Shown here one piece after another: positions 1-11,774 of a stretch of 27,500 nt of DNA (the stretch's first letter is position 1; each line of letters starts with the position of its first letter). The DNA comes from Anaeromyces robustus. Lineage: Eukaryota > Neocallimastigomycota > Neocallimastigomycetes > Neocallimastigales > Neocallimastigaceae. Under the pieces are notes generated by a model. It made no database searches and was not told where the DNA came from. It was given only the letters and a program-made list of their open reading frames with translations. The DNA lies in the NCBI GenBank assembly GCA_002104895.1, contig MCFG01000041.1:137501-165000 (forward strand). The letters are read 5' to 3'. The position numbers and the translations under genes were made by a program.

Positions 1-149
1 TAAAATATTTTTTTTTTGTGATTATTTTAATAATTATGCGTAAAATTAATTCATAATTAATATTAAATATTAACTATATTTAATTGTCATTAATCATTAA
101 TAATATTTATTTATTTATATATTTATTTATTATAAATAATTGACTATAT
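1..149. other. 3' flank of copy A, duplicated at copy C
   Basis: AT-rich flank that matches 6332-6600 downstream of copy C, apart from an insertion of about 120 bp there (6409-6530) and small indels. It shows that the A/C duplication extends past the coding region and may continue beyond the window edge. Confidence 0.75.
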
Positions 150-2537
150 TTAATATGATTTATTACTATTTATATTTGCTATTTCAGTAGCATCAATGGA
201 TAATTTTTTTCGATAACTTACTATTTTTTGTAATAATGAATCTGGAATTGAAGAATTAGATGATTCAGTAGTAACTGTAGTAATTGTTTTATTATTAGCC
301 ATTTCTAAAAGGTCATTAACAATTTCTTTCTCTGTCTTTTCGTCATTATCTTTATTCATTAATGTAAGAACTATTTTAATTACATAAATTAAAATAAAAT
401 TAGATAGTGTAAAAAATATATGAATTATTTGTCGTAGCATAATAAATATAATAAAATTATTATTTTTTAGGTCGGTGATAGTTGTAATTATTATAAAAGT
501 GATATAAATTAAAAGATTTATATATAATGTAATAGACATGATATAGATATTAAAATGAGTATTTTTAATATTCCATTCCAAAAATAATAAAAATAAAATT
601 ATTAATATAATTAATCCTTTCATTATATTTATTATATATATTATGCCTTTTCCAAATTTATTTTCCATATTACATGTTTGAAAAATTTTATTATTATAAG
701 TGATACTTTCAATGGTATATGGTTTGATTAATATTAACGTATTCATAATTATATCTATAATAATAAATAATGAAAGAAAAATTTTTCTATGGCAACTAAT
801 CCAAACTATGATTTGAAGGTTTTCTTTAAAATTATTAATTAAATAATAGAGTAAAGGTATTATACTCAACGTACTACCAATCGATACTATATATAAACGT
901 AAATGACATTTAAAAATGGATATCTTTCCTATATCGGTATAAAAATTATTTATTATTAATAATAATCCTAATAAATAAATAATCCAATAGTCTTTGGGTA
1001 AAATATTGAAAGAATATCTAAATTTGTCTATAAATAAAAATATTAAGGATCCTATCATAATTAAGGATATTATCGTATTAACAATAAATAATATTAATCC
1101 TATAGAAGTTTCATTTGTTTTTAAAGATATATAATGAATTTTAGTTAAATTTTCTACATTGATAAGTGATTCTAAGGCTGTTTTATTTCCAAAAATAAAT
1201 TCATAAATATATTCTCTAAATTTACTTGAATATTCTGAGTAATGAGTTGTCGTAGGTCGCTCTATTAATTGTAAACCATTATATAAATCACAATTTTGAG
1301 TTTTACATAGATCATCTTCATTTTCTCTATATATACTAGTACTGGTGAAATTAATTGATTACTTATAACATGTTTTATTTGCATTTCTTTAGAAGTCATA
1401 TAAGTTAATGCTTCAATTACAGCATCTCGTTTTTCTATATCAGAATAAATGTTAATTCCTAAAAGACTTCCTCCAATTACAGAACCTGAAATACCTTCTT
1501 TATTTACTGGCATTAATGTCATTTCATAATCATAAAATATTCCTGGCATATACCAACATTTAAAAAATAATAAATTATTATTAAAACAGTTTTGAAATAT
1601 AAAGTTAAAGCTTTGTTTAAAATAAATATCTTTATTATTATTATTTTTTTTATAATTATAATTTTTATTAAGGATTTGGTTTTTAATTCATTATATTATA
1701 TTAATATTGAAATAAAAAAATTTTTTTAATAAATAAGAATAATCATAGTAAATAATATATAAATAATAATATATTAAATAATAATAAGTAATTAATATTA
1801 ATAATAAGTATATGATTACTTTTTTTTTTATATTTTTTAAATATTAACTATTAACCTGATGATAATTCATTTTTTACTTCTTTTATTTTTTCTAAAGCAT
1901 CAATAGCTTTTTGACTTGTTATTCCAGGAAATGGTGAATTAATGGAATCTCTAAAGGAATAAATTGTTTCATAAATGGAACATGTTCCACCTTCTGAATC
2001 TATTTTTATACATTTATATCGTTTTTTTTTTTTTTTAAAAAAAAAATATAAGATGCAAAAAAAAACAATTATTCATTTATATATTAATATTTTGAAAAAA
2101 ATAATATTATATATATATATATAAATTAATTAGATTTGATATTATAAATAAAAATTTTTTTTTTAATAATATTAATTATATTATTAAAACAGTAAATTTT
2201 TATAAAAATATATATATATATATATAAAATATGAATATCTAATTATTTATTAAAAATTCATATATTTACCTAGAAAGAATCCATTATATCCAATAAGACT
2301 AGTATTATTAAGTTTTCTTTCTTCATTCAAAATATATTTTCCAACCTTAATTAATTCATCCCATGTTTTTGGTACTTTTTGATTATATGTTTTTAAATAA
2401 TTTTTGTGATAATATAAAAAATCAACATCAATATTTATTTGCTATTAATATAATTTATAAAAAAAAAAAAAAAAAAAAATTAAATATTATTATTTAATTT
2501 TTAATCGTAATACTACTACTACTAATAATAATAATAA

Positions 2538-2569
<32 letters not shown>

Positions 2570-3158
2570 AATATATAATAATGTTTACCAATCCAATTAT
2601 TTTATCATTATATATACATGTTTGATTTGAAATTCCTTTCATATACATATCAATATGTTCTTTTGGTAAAATATTTTTTAAATCTAATAAATGAGGACCA
2701 TATCTCTTTTTATATATATTATCATAGACAATTAGATCATATTTGTTAGATTTTTTTGTAAATAAATAATCTAAAAAAGTTTCATAATCTGTTAATGTAC
2801 TGGTAAAGTTATTTAGTAAAAGAGCAGTAAGGTGTATATTGATATCAAGATTATTATTTTTTGAATAATTATTGAATTCATTCACTATTTCTGTGAATGC
2901 ATTATATGCACCATTACCCGAAAACACTACTGCATTAATATCAACAGATTTTACAATGTCTATATGAATCATATTAATGATATTAATAATTACAAAATTG
3001 AAAAAAAAAAAACGATTATTATTAGTAATATTATATAGTATTAATCTTTTAGTCTTTTTTTTTTTTAAAAAAAAAAAGTGAAATCAAAAACATTATTTTA
3101 TACTATTATATAATAAAAGTATTTACTTGTATAAATTATTAATAATATAATTAATATC
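150..3158 (-). pseudogene. Copy A: broken solute-binding-protein/class C GPCR-like receptor
   Basis: Reads right to left with the exon plan of copy C. Exon 1 remnant is about 3127-3158, exon 2 2589-2959, exon 3 2270-2441, exon 4 1856-1999, exon 5 150-1629. Exons 2 to 4 have exactly the same lengths as in C (371, 172, 144 nt) and keep GT-AG borders. Two lesions are visible. The exon 1 remnant keeps the codons just before the donor but has TAA where C reads on, and no ATG. Exon 5 is one base shorter than in C: a G is missing near 1339, in the region encoding ISPVPSIYRE in C, so the frame is lost about 340 residues in and ends at a stop at 1265. Downstream the old frame is still open (to 150) and still encodes the membrane helices and tail, so decay is recent. 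The missing G could be an assembly error, but the lost start is an independent defect. Family assignment is as for copy C. Confidence 0.8.
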
Positions 3159-3171
3159 TTTAATTATATTA

Positions 3172-5443
3172 TTAATAATTAAAGTTTGAAATTAAATAAT
3201 AGAATAAAGGTATTATACTCATTGTACTACCAATCGATATTATAAATAAACGTAAATGACATTTAAAAATTGATAATTGTCCTATATTATCTGTATTAAA
3301 ATTATTTATTATTAATAATAATCCTAAAAAATAAATAATCCAATAGTCATTGGGTAAAATATTGAAAGAATGTCTAAATTTGTTTATAAATAAAAATATA
3401 AAGGATCCTATCATAATTAAGGATATTATTGTATTAATAATAAATAATATTAATCCTATAGAAGTTTCATTTGTTTTTAAAGATATATAATGAATTTTAG
3501 TTAAATTTTCTACATTAATAAGTGATTCTAAGGCTGTTTTATTTCCAAAAATAAATTCATAAATATATTCTCTAAATTTACTTGAATATTCTGAGTAATG
3601 AGTTGTCATAGGTCTCTCTATTAATTGTAAATTATTATATAAATCACAATTTTGAGTTTCACATAGATCATCTTCATTTTCTCTATATATACTAGGTACT
3701 GGTGAAATTAATTGATTACTTATAACATGTTTTATTTGCATTTCTTTAGAAGTCATATAAGTTAAAGCTCTAATTACAGCATCTCGTTTTTCTATATCCG
3801 AATAAATATTAACACCTATATTACTTCCTCCAATAATAGAACCAGAAATATCTTCTTTATTTCCAGGCATTAATGTTATTCCATAATTAAAAAATGTTGA
3901 TGGCATATACCAACATTTAAAAAATAATATATTATTATTAAAACAATTTTCAAATAATAAATTAAGACTTTGTTTAAAATACATATCTTTATATTATTGA
4001 TTTGACAATGAATTAATTTATTATTTTTATTTAGTTATATTAGTTATTTTTCAATAATTTTTTTAAAATTTTTTAAAAATATATATATATATATAATTAT
4101 AATAAATAAAAAAAAATAATATTAATATTTTAAAATTTTTAGTGAGTTTTATATATTTATATTTATATTTTATATTATTTTTTTTTACATATTAATTTTA
4201 TTAACCTGTTGATATTTCATTTTTTATTTCTTTTATTTTTTCTAAAGCATCAATAGCTTTTTGACTTGTTATTCCAGGAAATGGTAAATTAATGGAATCT
4301 CTAAAAGAATATATTAATTCGTAAATGGAACATGTTCCACCTTCTGAATCTATTTATATATAAAATATTAGTATTTTTTTATAAAAAAAAATAAAATACA
4401 AGAAAAAAAAAAGATTAATATACATACATATATAAACTAGGATTAATATATATATATTAATCCTAGTTTATATATGTATGTATATTAAAGTTATGAAATG
4501 AAGAATTAAAATTAAAAAAAAATAATAATAATAATCATTTTACCTGGGAAAAAACCATTATATCCAATAAGTTTTGTATTATTAAGATTTTTTTCTTCAT
4601 TCAATATAAATTTTCCTACATTAAGCAAATCATTCCATGTCTTTGGTACTTGTTGATTATATTTTTTTAAATAATTTTTATTATAATATAAAAAATTTAC
4701 ATCAATATTTATTTGCTATTTTATTTTATTATATTATATTATTTTATATTGTATATATTAAATATAATATACAATATTTAACATATATAAAGATATAATA
4801 TTTAATATATATAAAAGATATAAAGATATATAACATTTTAAATATAATTAAATATTATAATATATTTAAATATAATATTTACCAGTCCTATTAATTTATC
4901 ATTATATATACATGTTTGATTTGAAACTCCTTCCATATACATATTAATATGCTCTTCGGGTAAAAGATTTTTTAAATCTAATAAATGAGAACCATATCTC
5001 GTTTTATACATATTATCATATACTATTAGATCATATTTATTAGATTTTTTTGTAAATAAATAATCTAAAAAAGCTTCATAATTTTCATGAGCAATTGTAA
5101 AATTGGCTTTTGAAAGAGCATTAAGATTTACAAATATGTTAAGATTATTAATTTTTGAATAATTATTAAAATCATTTACTATATCTGAAAAAGCTGTAAA
5201 TGCATCATTATCTGAAAAAAGGAATGCATTAATATTAATTGATTGTACAATAGCTATATTTATTATATTATAATATTATTTATTACAAAGTAAAAAAAGA
5301 AATTAAAAAAAAAAAAAAAAAGATTAATATTAAAAAAAACTTATTATATTTTTAAAAATATTTTTTAAAAAAAAAACTATTATAAAAAAATAATTACTTT
5401 TATAAAAAATTAATATTATAACTAATATGTATATATTATTCAT
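3172..5443 (-). CDS. Copy B: receptor gene truncated after the third membrane helix
   Basis: Five exons on the minus strand: 5398-5443, 4883-5253, 4544-4715, 4206-4349, 3172-3986. Introns are GT-AG, with phases 1, 0, 1, 1 as in copy C, and the joined frame gives 515 aa. It starts with a hydrophobic signal segment (MNNIYILVIILIFY), followed by a solute-binding domain with the signatures PKTWNDL and YMTSKEMQ. Three membrane helices follow, including the Cys at the top of TM3 (FKCHLRLF). It then reads Y-L-I-S-N-F-N-Y and hits TAA at 3172, where C continues to TM4-TM7 and a tail. The ectodomain is intact and more divergent from A and C than those are from each other. With no seventh helix it is unlikely to signal as a GPCR. 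It could be a dead gene or a membrane-anchored binding protein. The start ATG at 5443 is chosen because it gives a signal peptide of the same length class and the same phase-1 donor as C. Confidence 0.75.
4415..4488. repeat. 74-nt perfect palindrome in intron 3 of copy B
   Basis: The left arm 4415-4451 and right arm 4452-4488 are exact reverse complements over 37 bases with no spacer, checked base by base. The arms hold non-AT landmarks (CTAGGATTAA and TTAATCCTAG; CATACAT and ATGTATG), so this is not just AT drift. It lies in the intron 4350-4543. I do not see it in the matching introns of A and C. Confidence 0.92.
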
Positions 5444-5727
5444 TCTTTATTGTTTTTTTTTTTGGAAAAAAAAAAATTTATTAATTATTACTTTTTTTTT
5501 TTTTTTTTTTTTTTTTGAATGAATGAATGAAAAATCAATAATTGGATTAATGTCAACAATATTTACCTTTTTTTTTAAATTATAATAATTATTATATTTT
5601 AAAAATAAAAAATATAGGCTATATTCTGTATTAGATATACTTTTTAAAAATTTTTAAAAAATTCTAAGTAAATATAATTAAGTATTTATGGTTCAGATTT
5701 ATTAAACATATTAGTAATTATGATTAT

Positions 5728-5772
5728 ATAAATCTTAATTATTTTTAATACATAAAAATAATTAAGATTTAT
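5728..5772. repeat. Inverted repeat, 19-bp perfect arms, 7-nt loop
   Basis: Arms 5728-5746 and 5754-5772 are exact reverse complements around the spacer AATACAT, with weaker pairing continuing outside. It is 285 bp upstream of the start of copy B. Function unknown; chance is possible in such AT-rich DNA but the arms are long. Confidence 0.75.
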
Positions 5773-6194
5773 AGTTATGTTTTCATTCACTATATTTCAG
5801 AAATGACTTAACACTCATCATTAATTGAAAATAATAATGTATAATATTAGCAAATTATATACAATATTAAGGTTAAAAAAAATATATATATAAATTTTTT
5901 ATTTTTAATTTTTTAATCTTATTTCAATTCATATAATATAAATAATAGAATAATAGAATATAATTATTAATATATAAGGAAAATTATTATTTTATAAAAA
6001 AAACTTTATTAAATCATACATATATATATATATTATATGATGCTATAATTTTTTTATGGAGGAATTCAAGAAATATTTTTTATAGTTTATATAAAATTTT
6101 TTGTAGTATTAATAAAAATATTTAACAATATATTAAAAATGGAGTAAATTTATTTTATTTTATTTTATTTTATTTTATTTTTTTAAGTAATAAT

Positions 6195-6314
6195 AATAAA
6201 ATATGATTTTCGAAATTGAATATATATAAAGTATAATAAAATATGATTTTCGAAATTGAATATATATAAAGTATAATAAAATATAATTTTCGAAATTAAA
6301 TATATATAAAGTAT
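6195..6314. repeat. 40-bp tandem repeat, three copies
   Basis: Three head-to-tail units with an exact 40-base period. Each carries the motif ATTTTCGAAATT followed by a TATATATAAAGTAT stretch. The first two units are identical and the third has G-to-A changes. A run of AATAA/AAAT units follows. It lies just downstream of copy C. Confidence 0.88.
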
Positions 6315-6331
6315 AATAAAATAAAATAAAA

Positions 6332-6551
6332 TAAAATATTTTTTTTGTGATTATTTTAATAAATTATGCGTAAAATTAATTCATAATTAATATTAACTAT
6401 ATTTAATTAAATTATCATTATCATTTTTTAATAATTTGATATACTTTTATTATATAAAAATAAAAATTTATGATATTGAAATTTTAAAAATTTGATATAC
6501 TTTTATTTATTATTATTAAATTTTTTAATTGTCATTAATCATTAATAATAT

Positions 6552-6586
<35 letters not shown>

Positions 6587-9500
6587 TTATAAATAATTGA
6601 CTATATTTAATATGATTTATTACTATTTATATTTGTTATTTCAGTAGCATCAATGGATAATTTTTTTCGATAACTTACTATTTTGTGTAATAATGACTCT
6701 GGATTTGAACAATTAGATGATTCAGTAGTAATTGTAGTAACTGTTTTATTATTAGCCATTTCTAAAAGGTCATTAACAATTTCATTCTCTGTCTTTTCGT
6801 CATTGTCTTTATTCATTAATGTAAGAACTATTTTAATTACATAAATTAAAATAAAATTAGATAGTGTAAAAAATACATGAATTATTTGTCGTAGCATAAT
6901 AAGTATAATAAAATTATTATATTTTAGGTCAGTGATAGTTGTAATTATTATAAAAGTAATATAAATTAAAAGATTTATATATAATGTAATAGACATGATA
7001 TAGATATTAAAATGAGTATTTTTAATATTCCATTCCAAAAATAATAAAAATAAAATTATTAATATAATTAATCCTTTCATTATATTTATTATATATATTA
7101 TGGAATTTCCAAATTTATTGTCCATATTACATGTTTGAAAAATTTTATTATTATAAATGATATTTTCAATGGTATATGGTTTGATTAATATTAACGTATT
7201 CATAATTATATCTATAATAATAAATAACGAAAGAAAAATTTTTCTATGGCAGTTAATCCAAACTATTATTTGAACGTTTACTTTAAAATTATTAATTAAA
7301 TAATAGAGTAAAGGTATTATACTCAATGTACTACCAATCGATATTATAAATAAACGTAAATGACATTTAAAAATGGATATCTTTCCTATATCGGTATAAA
7401 AATTATTTATTATTAATAATAATCCTAATAAATAAATAATCCAATAGTCTTTGGGTAAAATATTGAAAGAATGTCTAAATTTGTTTATAAATAAAAATAT
7501 TAAGGATCCTATCATAATTAAGGATATTATTGTATTAATAATAAATAATATTAATCCTATAGAAGTTTCATTTGTTTTTAAAGATATATAATGAATTTTA
7601 GTTAAATTTTCTACATTGATAAGTGATTCTAAGGCTGTTTTATTTCCAAAAATAAATTCATAAATATATTCTCTAAATTTACTGGAATATTCTGAGTAAT
7701 GAGTTGTCGTAGGTCGCTCTATTAATTGTAAACCATTATATAAATCACAATTTTGAGTTTTACATATATTATCTTCATTTTCTCTATATATACTAGGTAC
7801 TGGTGAAATTAATTGATTACTTATAACATGTTTTATTTGCATTTCTTTAGAAGTCATATAAGTAAATGCTTCAATTACAGCATCTCGTTTTTCTATATCA
7901 GAATAAATGTTAATTCCTAAAAGACTTCCTCCAATGACAGAACCTGAAATACCTTCTTTATTTCCAGGCATTAGTGCCATTTCATAATCATAAAATATTC
8001 CTGGCATATACCAACATTTAAAAAATAATAAATTATTATTAAAACAGTTTTGAAATAAAAAGTTAAAACTTTGTTTAAAATAAATATCTTTATTATTATT
8101 ATTTTTTTTATAATTATAATTTTTATAGAGGATTTGGTTTTTAATTCATTATATTGATATTGAAAAAAAAGTTTTTTTAATAAATAAGAATAATATTAGT
8201 AAATAATAAATAATTAATAATATTAAATAATAATAATAGTAAATAATAATAATAAGATAATAAATAAAATAAGTAATTAATATTAATAATAAGTATATGA
8301 TTACTTTTTTTTTTATAATATTTTTTAAATATTAATTATTAACCTGATGATAATTCATTTTTTACTTCTTTTATTTTTTCCAAAGCATCAATAGCTTTTT
8401 GACTTGTTATTCCAGGAAATGGTGAATTAATGGAATCTCTAAAAGAATAAATCGTTTCATAAATTGAGCATGTTCCACCTTCTGAATCTATTTTTATACA
8501 TTTATATCGTTTTTTTTTTTTAAAAAAAAATATAAGATGCAAAAAAAAAAAAAAAAAACAATTATTCATTTATATATTAAAATTTTGAAAAAATAATATT
8601 ATATATATAAAATTAATAAGATTTGATATTATAAATACAAATATTTTTTAATAATATTAATTATATTATTAAAACAGTATATTTTTTAAAAAAATATCTA
8701 ATTATTTATATCTAATTATTTATTAAAAATTCATATATTTACCTAGAAAGAATCCATTATATCCAATAAGACTAGTATTATTAAGTTTTCTTTCTTCATT
8801 CAAAATATATTTTCCAACATTAATTAAATCATCCCATGTTTTTGGTACTTTTTGATTATATGTTTTTAAATAATTTTTGTGATAATATAAAAAATCAACA
8901 TCAATATTTATTTGCTATTAATATAATTTATAAAAAAAAAAAAAAAAAAATTAAATATTATTATTTAATTTTTAATCGTAATACTACTACTACTAATAAT
9001 AATAATAAATATATATGTATGTATGTATGTATAATATATAATAATGTTTACCAATCCAATTATTTTATCATTATATATACATGTTTGATTTGAAACTCCT
9101 TCCATATACATATCAATATGTTCTTTTGGTAAAATATTTTTTAAATCTAATAAATGAGGACCATACCTCATTTTATATACATTATCATAGGCAATTAGAT
9201 CATATTTGTTAGATTTTTTTGTAAATAAATAATCTAAAAAAGTTTCATAATCTGTAAATGTACTGGTAAAGTTATTTTGTAAAAGAGCAGTAAGGTGTAT
9301 ATTGATATCAAGATTATTATTTTTTGAATAATTATTGAATTCATTTACCATTCCTGTGAATGCATAAAATGCACCATTATCCGAAAACAGTACTGCATTA
9401 ATATCAACAGATTTTACAATATCTATATTAATAATATTAATGATATTAATAATTATAAAATTGAAAAAAAAAAAAAAAAAAAAAGATTATTATTATTAAT

Positions 9501-9640
9501 ATTATATAGTATTATTCTTTTAATCTTTTTTTTTTTTTTAAAAAAAAAAAAAAAGTGTAATAAAAATATTATTTTATCCTATTATATAATAAAAATATTT
9601 ACTTGTATAAATTATTAATATTACAATTAATATCTTTAAA
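6332..9640. repeat. Right copy of the ~3.1-3.3 kb A/C tandem duplication (left copy 1-3158)
   Basis: Starting at the TAAAATATTTTTTTT motif, this stretch matches 1-3158 through exons, introns and 3' flank. Intron microsatellites differ in length: the TATG tract in intron 2 is about six units at 2546-2569 and about four at 9014-9031. Exon lengths are identical apart from the one-base loss in copy A. The left copy stops matching upstream of the exon 1 remnant, where copy B sequence begins. Confidence 0.8.
6409..6530. repeat. Insertion of ~122 bp in the 3' flank of copy C
   Basis: Compared with the copy A flank, about 122 bases are present only here. They are bounded by TTTAATT on both sides (6402-6408 and 6524-6530), and they hold an internal direct repeat of about 18 bases (ATTTGATATACTTTTATT) near 6433 and 6489. 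The direct repeats at the edges resemble a target-site duplication or replication slippage. No mobile-element genes are present. Confidence 0.5.
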
Positions 9641-9651
9641 ATAATATACAT
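6607..9651 (-). CDS. Copy C: intact solute-binding-protein/seven-helix class C GPCR-like receptor
   Basis: Five exons on the minus strand: 9603-9651, 9052-9422, 8743-8914, 8344-8487, 6607-8087. All four introns are GT-AG (180, 137, 255 and 256 nt) and the spliced frame is open for 738 aa. Residues 1-16 are a signal peptide encoded by a tiny first exon. Residues 17 to about 415 look like an extracellular solute-binding protein of family 1 (sugar-binding type): KKSNKYDLIAYD, VPKTWDDLINVGKYI, then MPGNKEGISGSVIGG and YMTSKEMQ near the end. Seven hydrophobic helices lie near 422-446, 460-475, 488-510, 527-550, 573-597, 607-630 and 640-668. Cys487 at the top of TM3 and Cys565 in loop 2 match the class C GPCR disulfide. 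The tail (670-738) is rich in Ser, Thr and Asn. Several N-glycosylation sequons lie on the ectodomain. Inference: a cell-surface receptor for a sugar or other small solute, signalling through a G protein. The ligand cannot be read from sequence. Confidence 0.85.
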
Positions 9652-9885
9652 GTCTTTTGTAGAATTGAAAAACAAATTCAAATTTAATAATAAATATTAA
9701 TATAAAATTTATTATATTAATGAATTTTATTTTTACAAAGATATACTTTACTTAAAAAAGAAAATAAAAGAGAGATATATATCAATATCAATTTAAAATT
9801 TAGTAATCAATATTTATTATAGAAGGAAAAAAAATAAATAAATTTATAATTTAGTTATTTAAATTATAAAAATATTAATTTATTT

Positions 9886-9927
9886 AAATTTTATTTAAGA
9901 TATATAAATATATCTTAAATAAAATTT
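9886..9927. repeat. Inverted repeat, 19-bp perfect arms, 4-nt loop
   Basis: Arms 9886-9904 and 9909-9927 are exact reverse complements around TAAA. It lies about 235 bp upstream of the copy C start. It could be a cruciform-forming or regulatory element; nothing else supports a role. Confidence 0.75.
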
Positions 9928-10945
9928 TATTAAAGTTACAACAAAGAAATAATAATTTTCGGCAAATACAAATTTATAAAAAATAAAATAAAAAAAAATT
10001 AAATACTATATAATAATTAATCATAAAAACAAAAAATTATCATTAGTAAGGTAATTTTATAATTTTATTAAATGTCATTAATTTTATTTTTCATTTAGTT
10101 ATTTTTTAAAATATAAAAAAGATAAACTAAGTATTTTATAATTTGGATATATGTTATTTAAAATTTTTAAAAATATTTATAATTTTTATGTTAAACTAAT
10201 ATTATATATATTACTTGTATTATATTATTTTATTTATATATATAATTTTATTTAATAATTTAATTTATAATATATAAAGTATATAATATTATTATAAAAA
10301 ATATTTTTATTATATATTTTTTATATCAAAGAAGAAATAAGAAATAATAATAAAATAAAAAAAAAAAAATAGCAACTTTGTAAAATATAAGGTTACATAA
10401 AAAATATAATTTAAAAACTATAAAATTATTAAACTATAATTTTTAAACATTAAAAAGAAAAAAAAAAAAATAAAAATCATTTCTTAAATATTTACTTTAT
10501 TAAATGGTAAAAAAAAACTTTATGCTTTTATATTTAATATATATATATATATATATTTTACTTTTTTTTTCTATTATTATGGTTATTTAAGGGCTGTATG
10601 GATTTATTGTTTTTAAATATTATTATACTTCTTTTTTTCCTCCAGTATTATCTATTATTATCTATAATATTTTACTGGTTTTTATTTTTTTTTTAGTATC
10701 ATTTTTTTTCATTATGTGTTTTTTTTATGATTCATGTATTTTAATATTTAAATTCAATAAAGTTGACGTACAAATTGTGTGCCATAAAAAAAAAAAAAAA
10801 AAATTATGGTTATTTGAACAAAAAAGAAAAATATAAAAAATAAAAAAAAAAATATATATATATATAAAAAATTAGGTAATGACAGGATAATAAAGAATTT
10901 AAGCTTTTTTTGTATATTAGTACTACATTTAATTAAAATATAAAT

Positions 10946-10961
10946 ATATTAATAAATAAAA

Positions 10962-11004
<43 letters not shown>
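10946..11004. repeat. AAAT microsatellite
   Basis: Near-continuous AAAT/ATAA units in the gene-free region upstream of copy C. Confidence 0.8.
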
Positions 11005-11455
11005 AGATTAAAAAGATTATTCTTAATTTAAAATCAAAAAATCGAAAAAATCGAGAAAAAATTTTTTACAAAACTTTTTCTCTTTTTTTATTACAATTAC
11101 AATTCTTTTATTATTATAATTATAATTAAATAAATTTAAAAAAACAAATTAATAAATAAAAAAGTTTTTTTTTTTTTTTTATATTTTTAAATATTCATTT
11201 ATTTACAATTATTAATTGTATATTTCTTTATCCATTTATTATATATATAATATATATATATATATTTATATTTTTTCAATTGTTTTTTTTTTTTTTTTAA
11301 ATAATAAAAATAATTGTTAAAAATATAATTTTAATAATAAAAATCTTATTATTAATCTTATTTTTATTATTAATAATATATTATTATAAATTTTAATTAA
11401 TAGAAAAGAATATTTTTTTTTCTTTTATTTTTTTTTTTTTATAATATATTTTATT

Positions 11456-11560
11456 CTTATTATTTTATTTTATTTTATTTTATTTTATTTTTATTATTTT
11501 ATTTTATTTTTTATTTTATTTTATTTTATTTTATTTTATTTTTTATTTTATTAGTTAATA
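11456..11560. repeat. TTTTA pentanucleotide array with interruptions
   Basis: Repeated ATTTT units broken by a few longer T runs, downstream of gene D. Confidence 0.8.
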
Positions 11561-11774
11561 TTTTATTACAGTATTAATTTTAACATTTATTATTATTATT
11601 TTATTTTTTTTTTAAATATTATATTCATATTAATTATGAATATATTATTTTATTTTACCTACCATTATTAATAAGTTTGGTATAATATTTTATTAATAAC
11701 TAAACATTAATTATAAAATAAAATATATCAATATAATGGCGATAATTATTTTATTATTAATAGGATTATGAAAA

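Larger units (their letters stand above)
5444..6606. other. Intergenic region between copies C and B
   Basis: No coding region seen. It should hold the promoter of B (right next to 5443, very poly-T/poly-A rich) and the 3' end of C. It contains a hairpin (5728-5772) and a 40-bp tandem repeat (6195-6314), both listed separately, plus a short TTTTA run near 6146-6182. Confidence 0.7.
9652..11774. other. Gene-free region between D and copy C
   Basis: No open frame above background. It should carry the promoter of copy C and the 3' end of D. It contains a perfect-arm hairpin at 9886-9927, an AAAT array at about 10948-11004 and a TTTTA array at about 11456-11560. A slightly less AT-rich patch lies at 10590-10790 (GTTGACGTACAAATTGTGTGCC), in which I recognise nothing. 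Confidence 0.65.

Noticed and set aside
150-1058. Copy A membrane half as a separate gene starting at the internal Met
   Set aside because: The Met is inside TM1 of the receptor and the reading is the downstream part of the frameshifted exon 5.
8836-9093. Plus-strand open frame of 85 aa
   Set aside because: It lies antisense across exon 2, intron 2 and exon 3 of copy C and is Asn/Tyr/Lys low-complexity.
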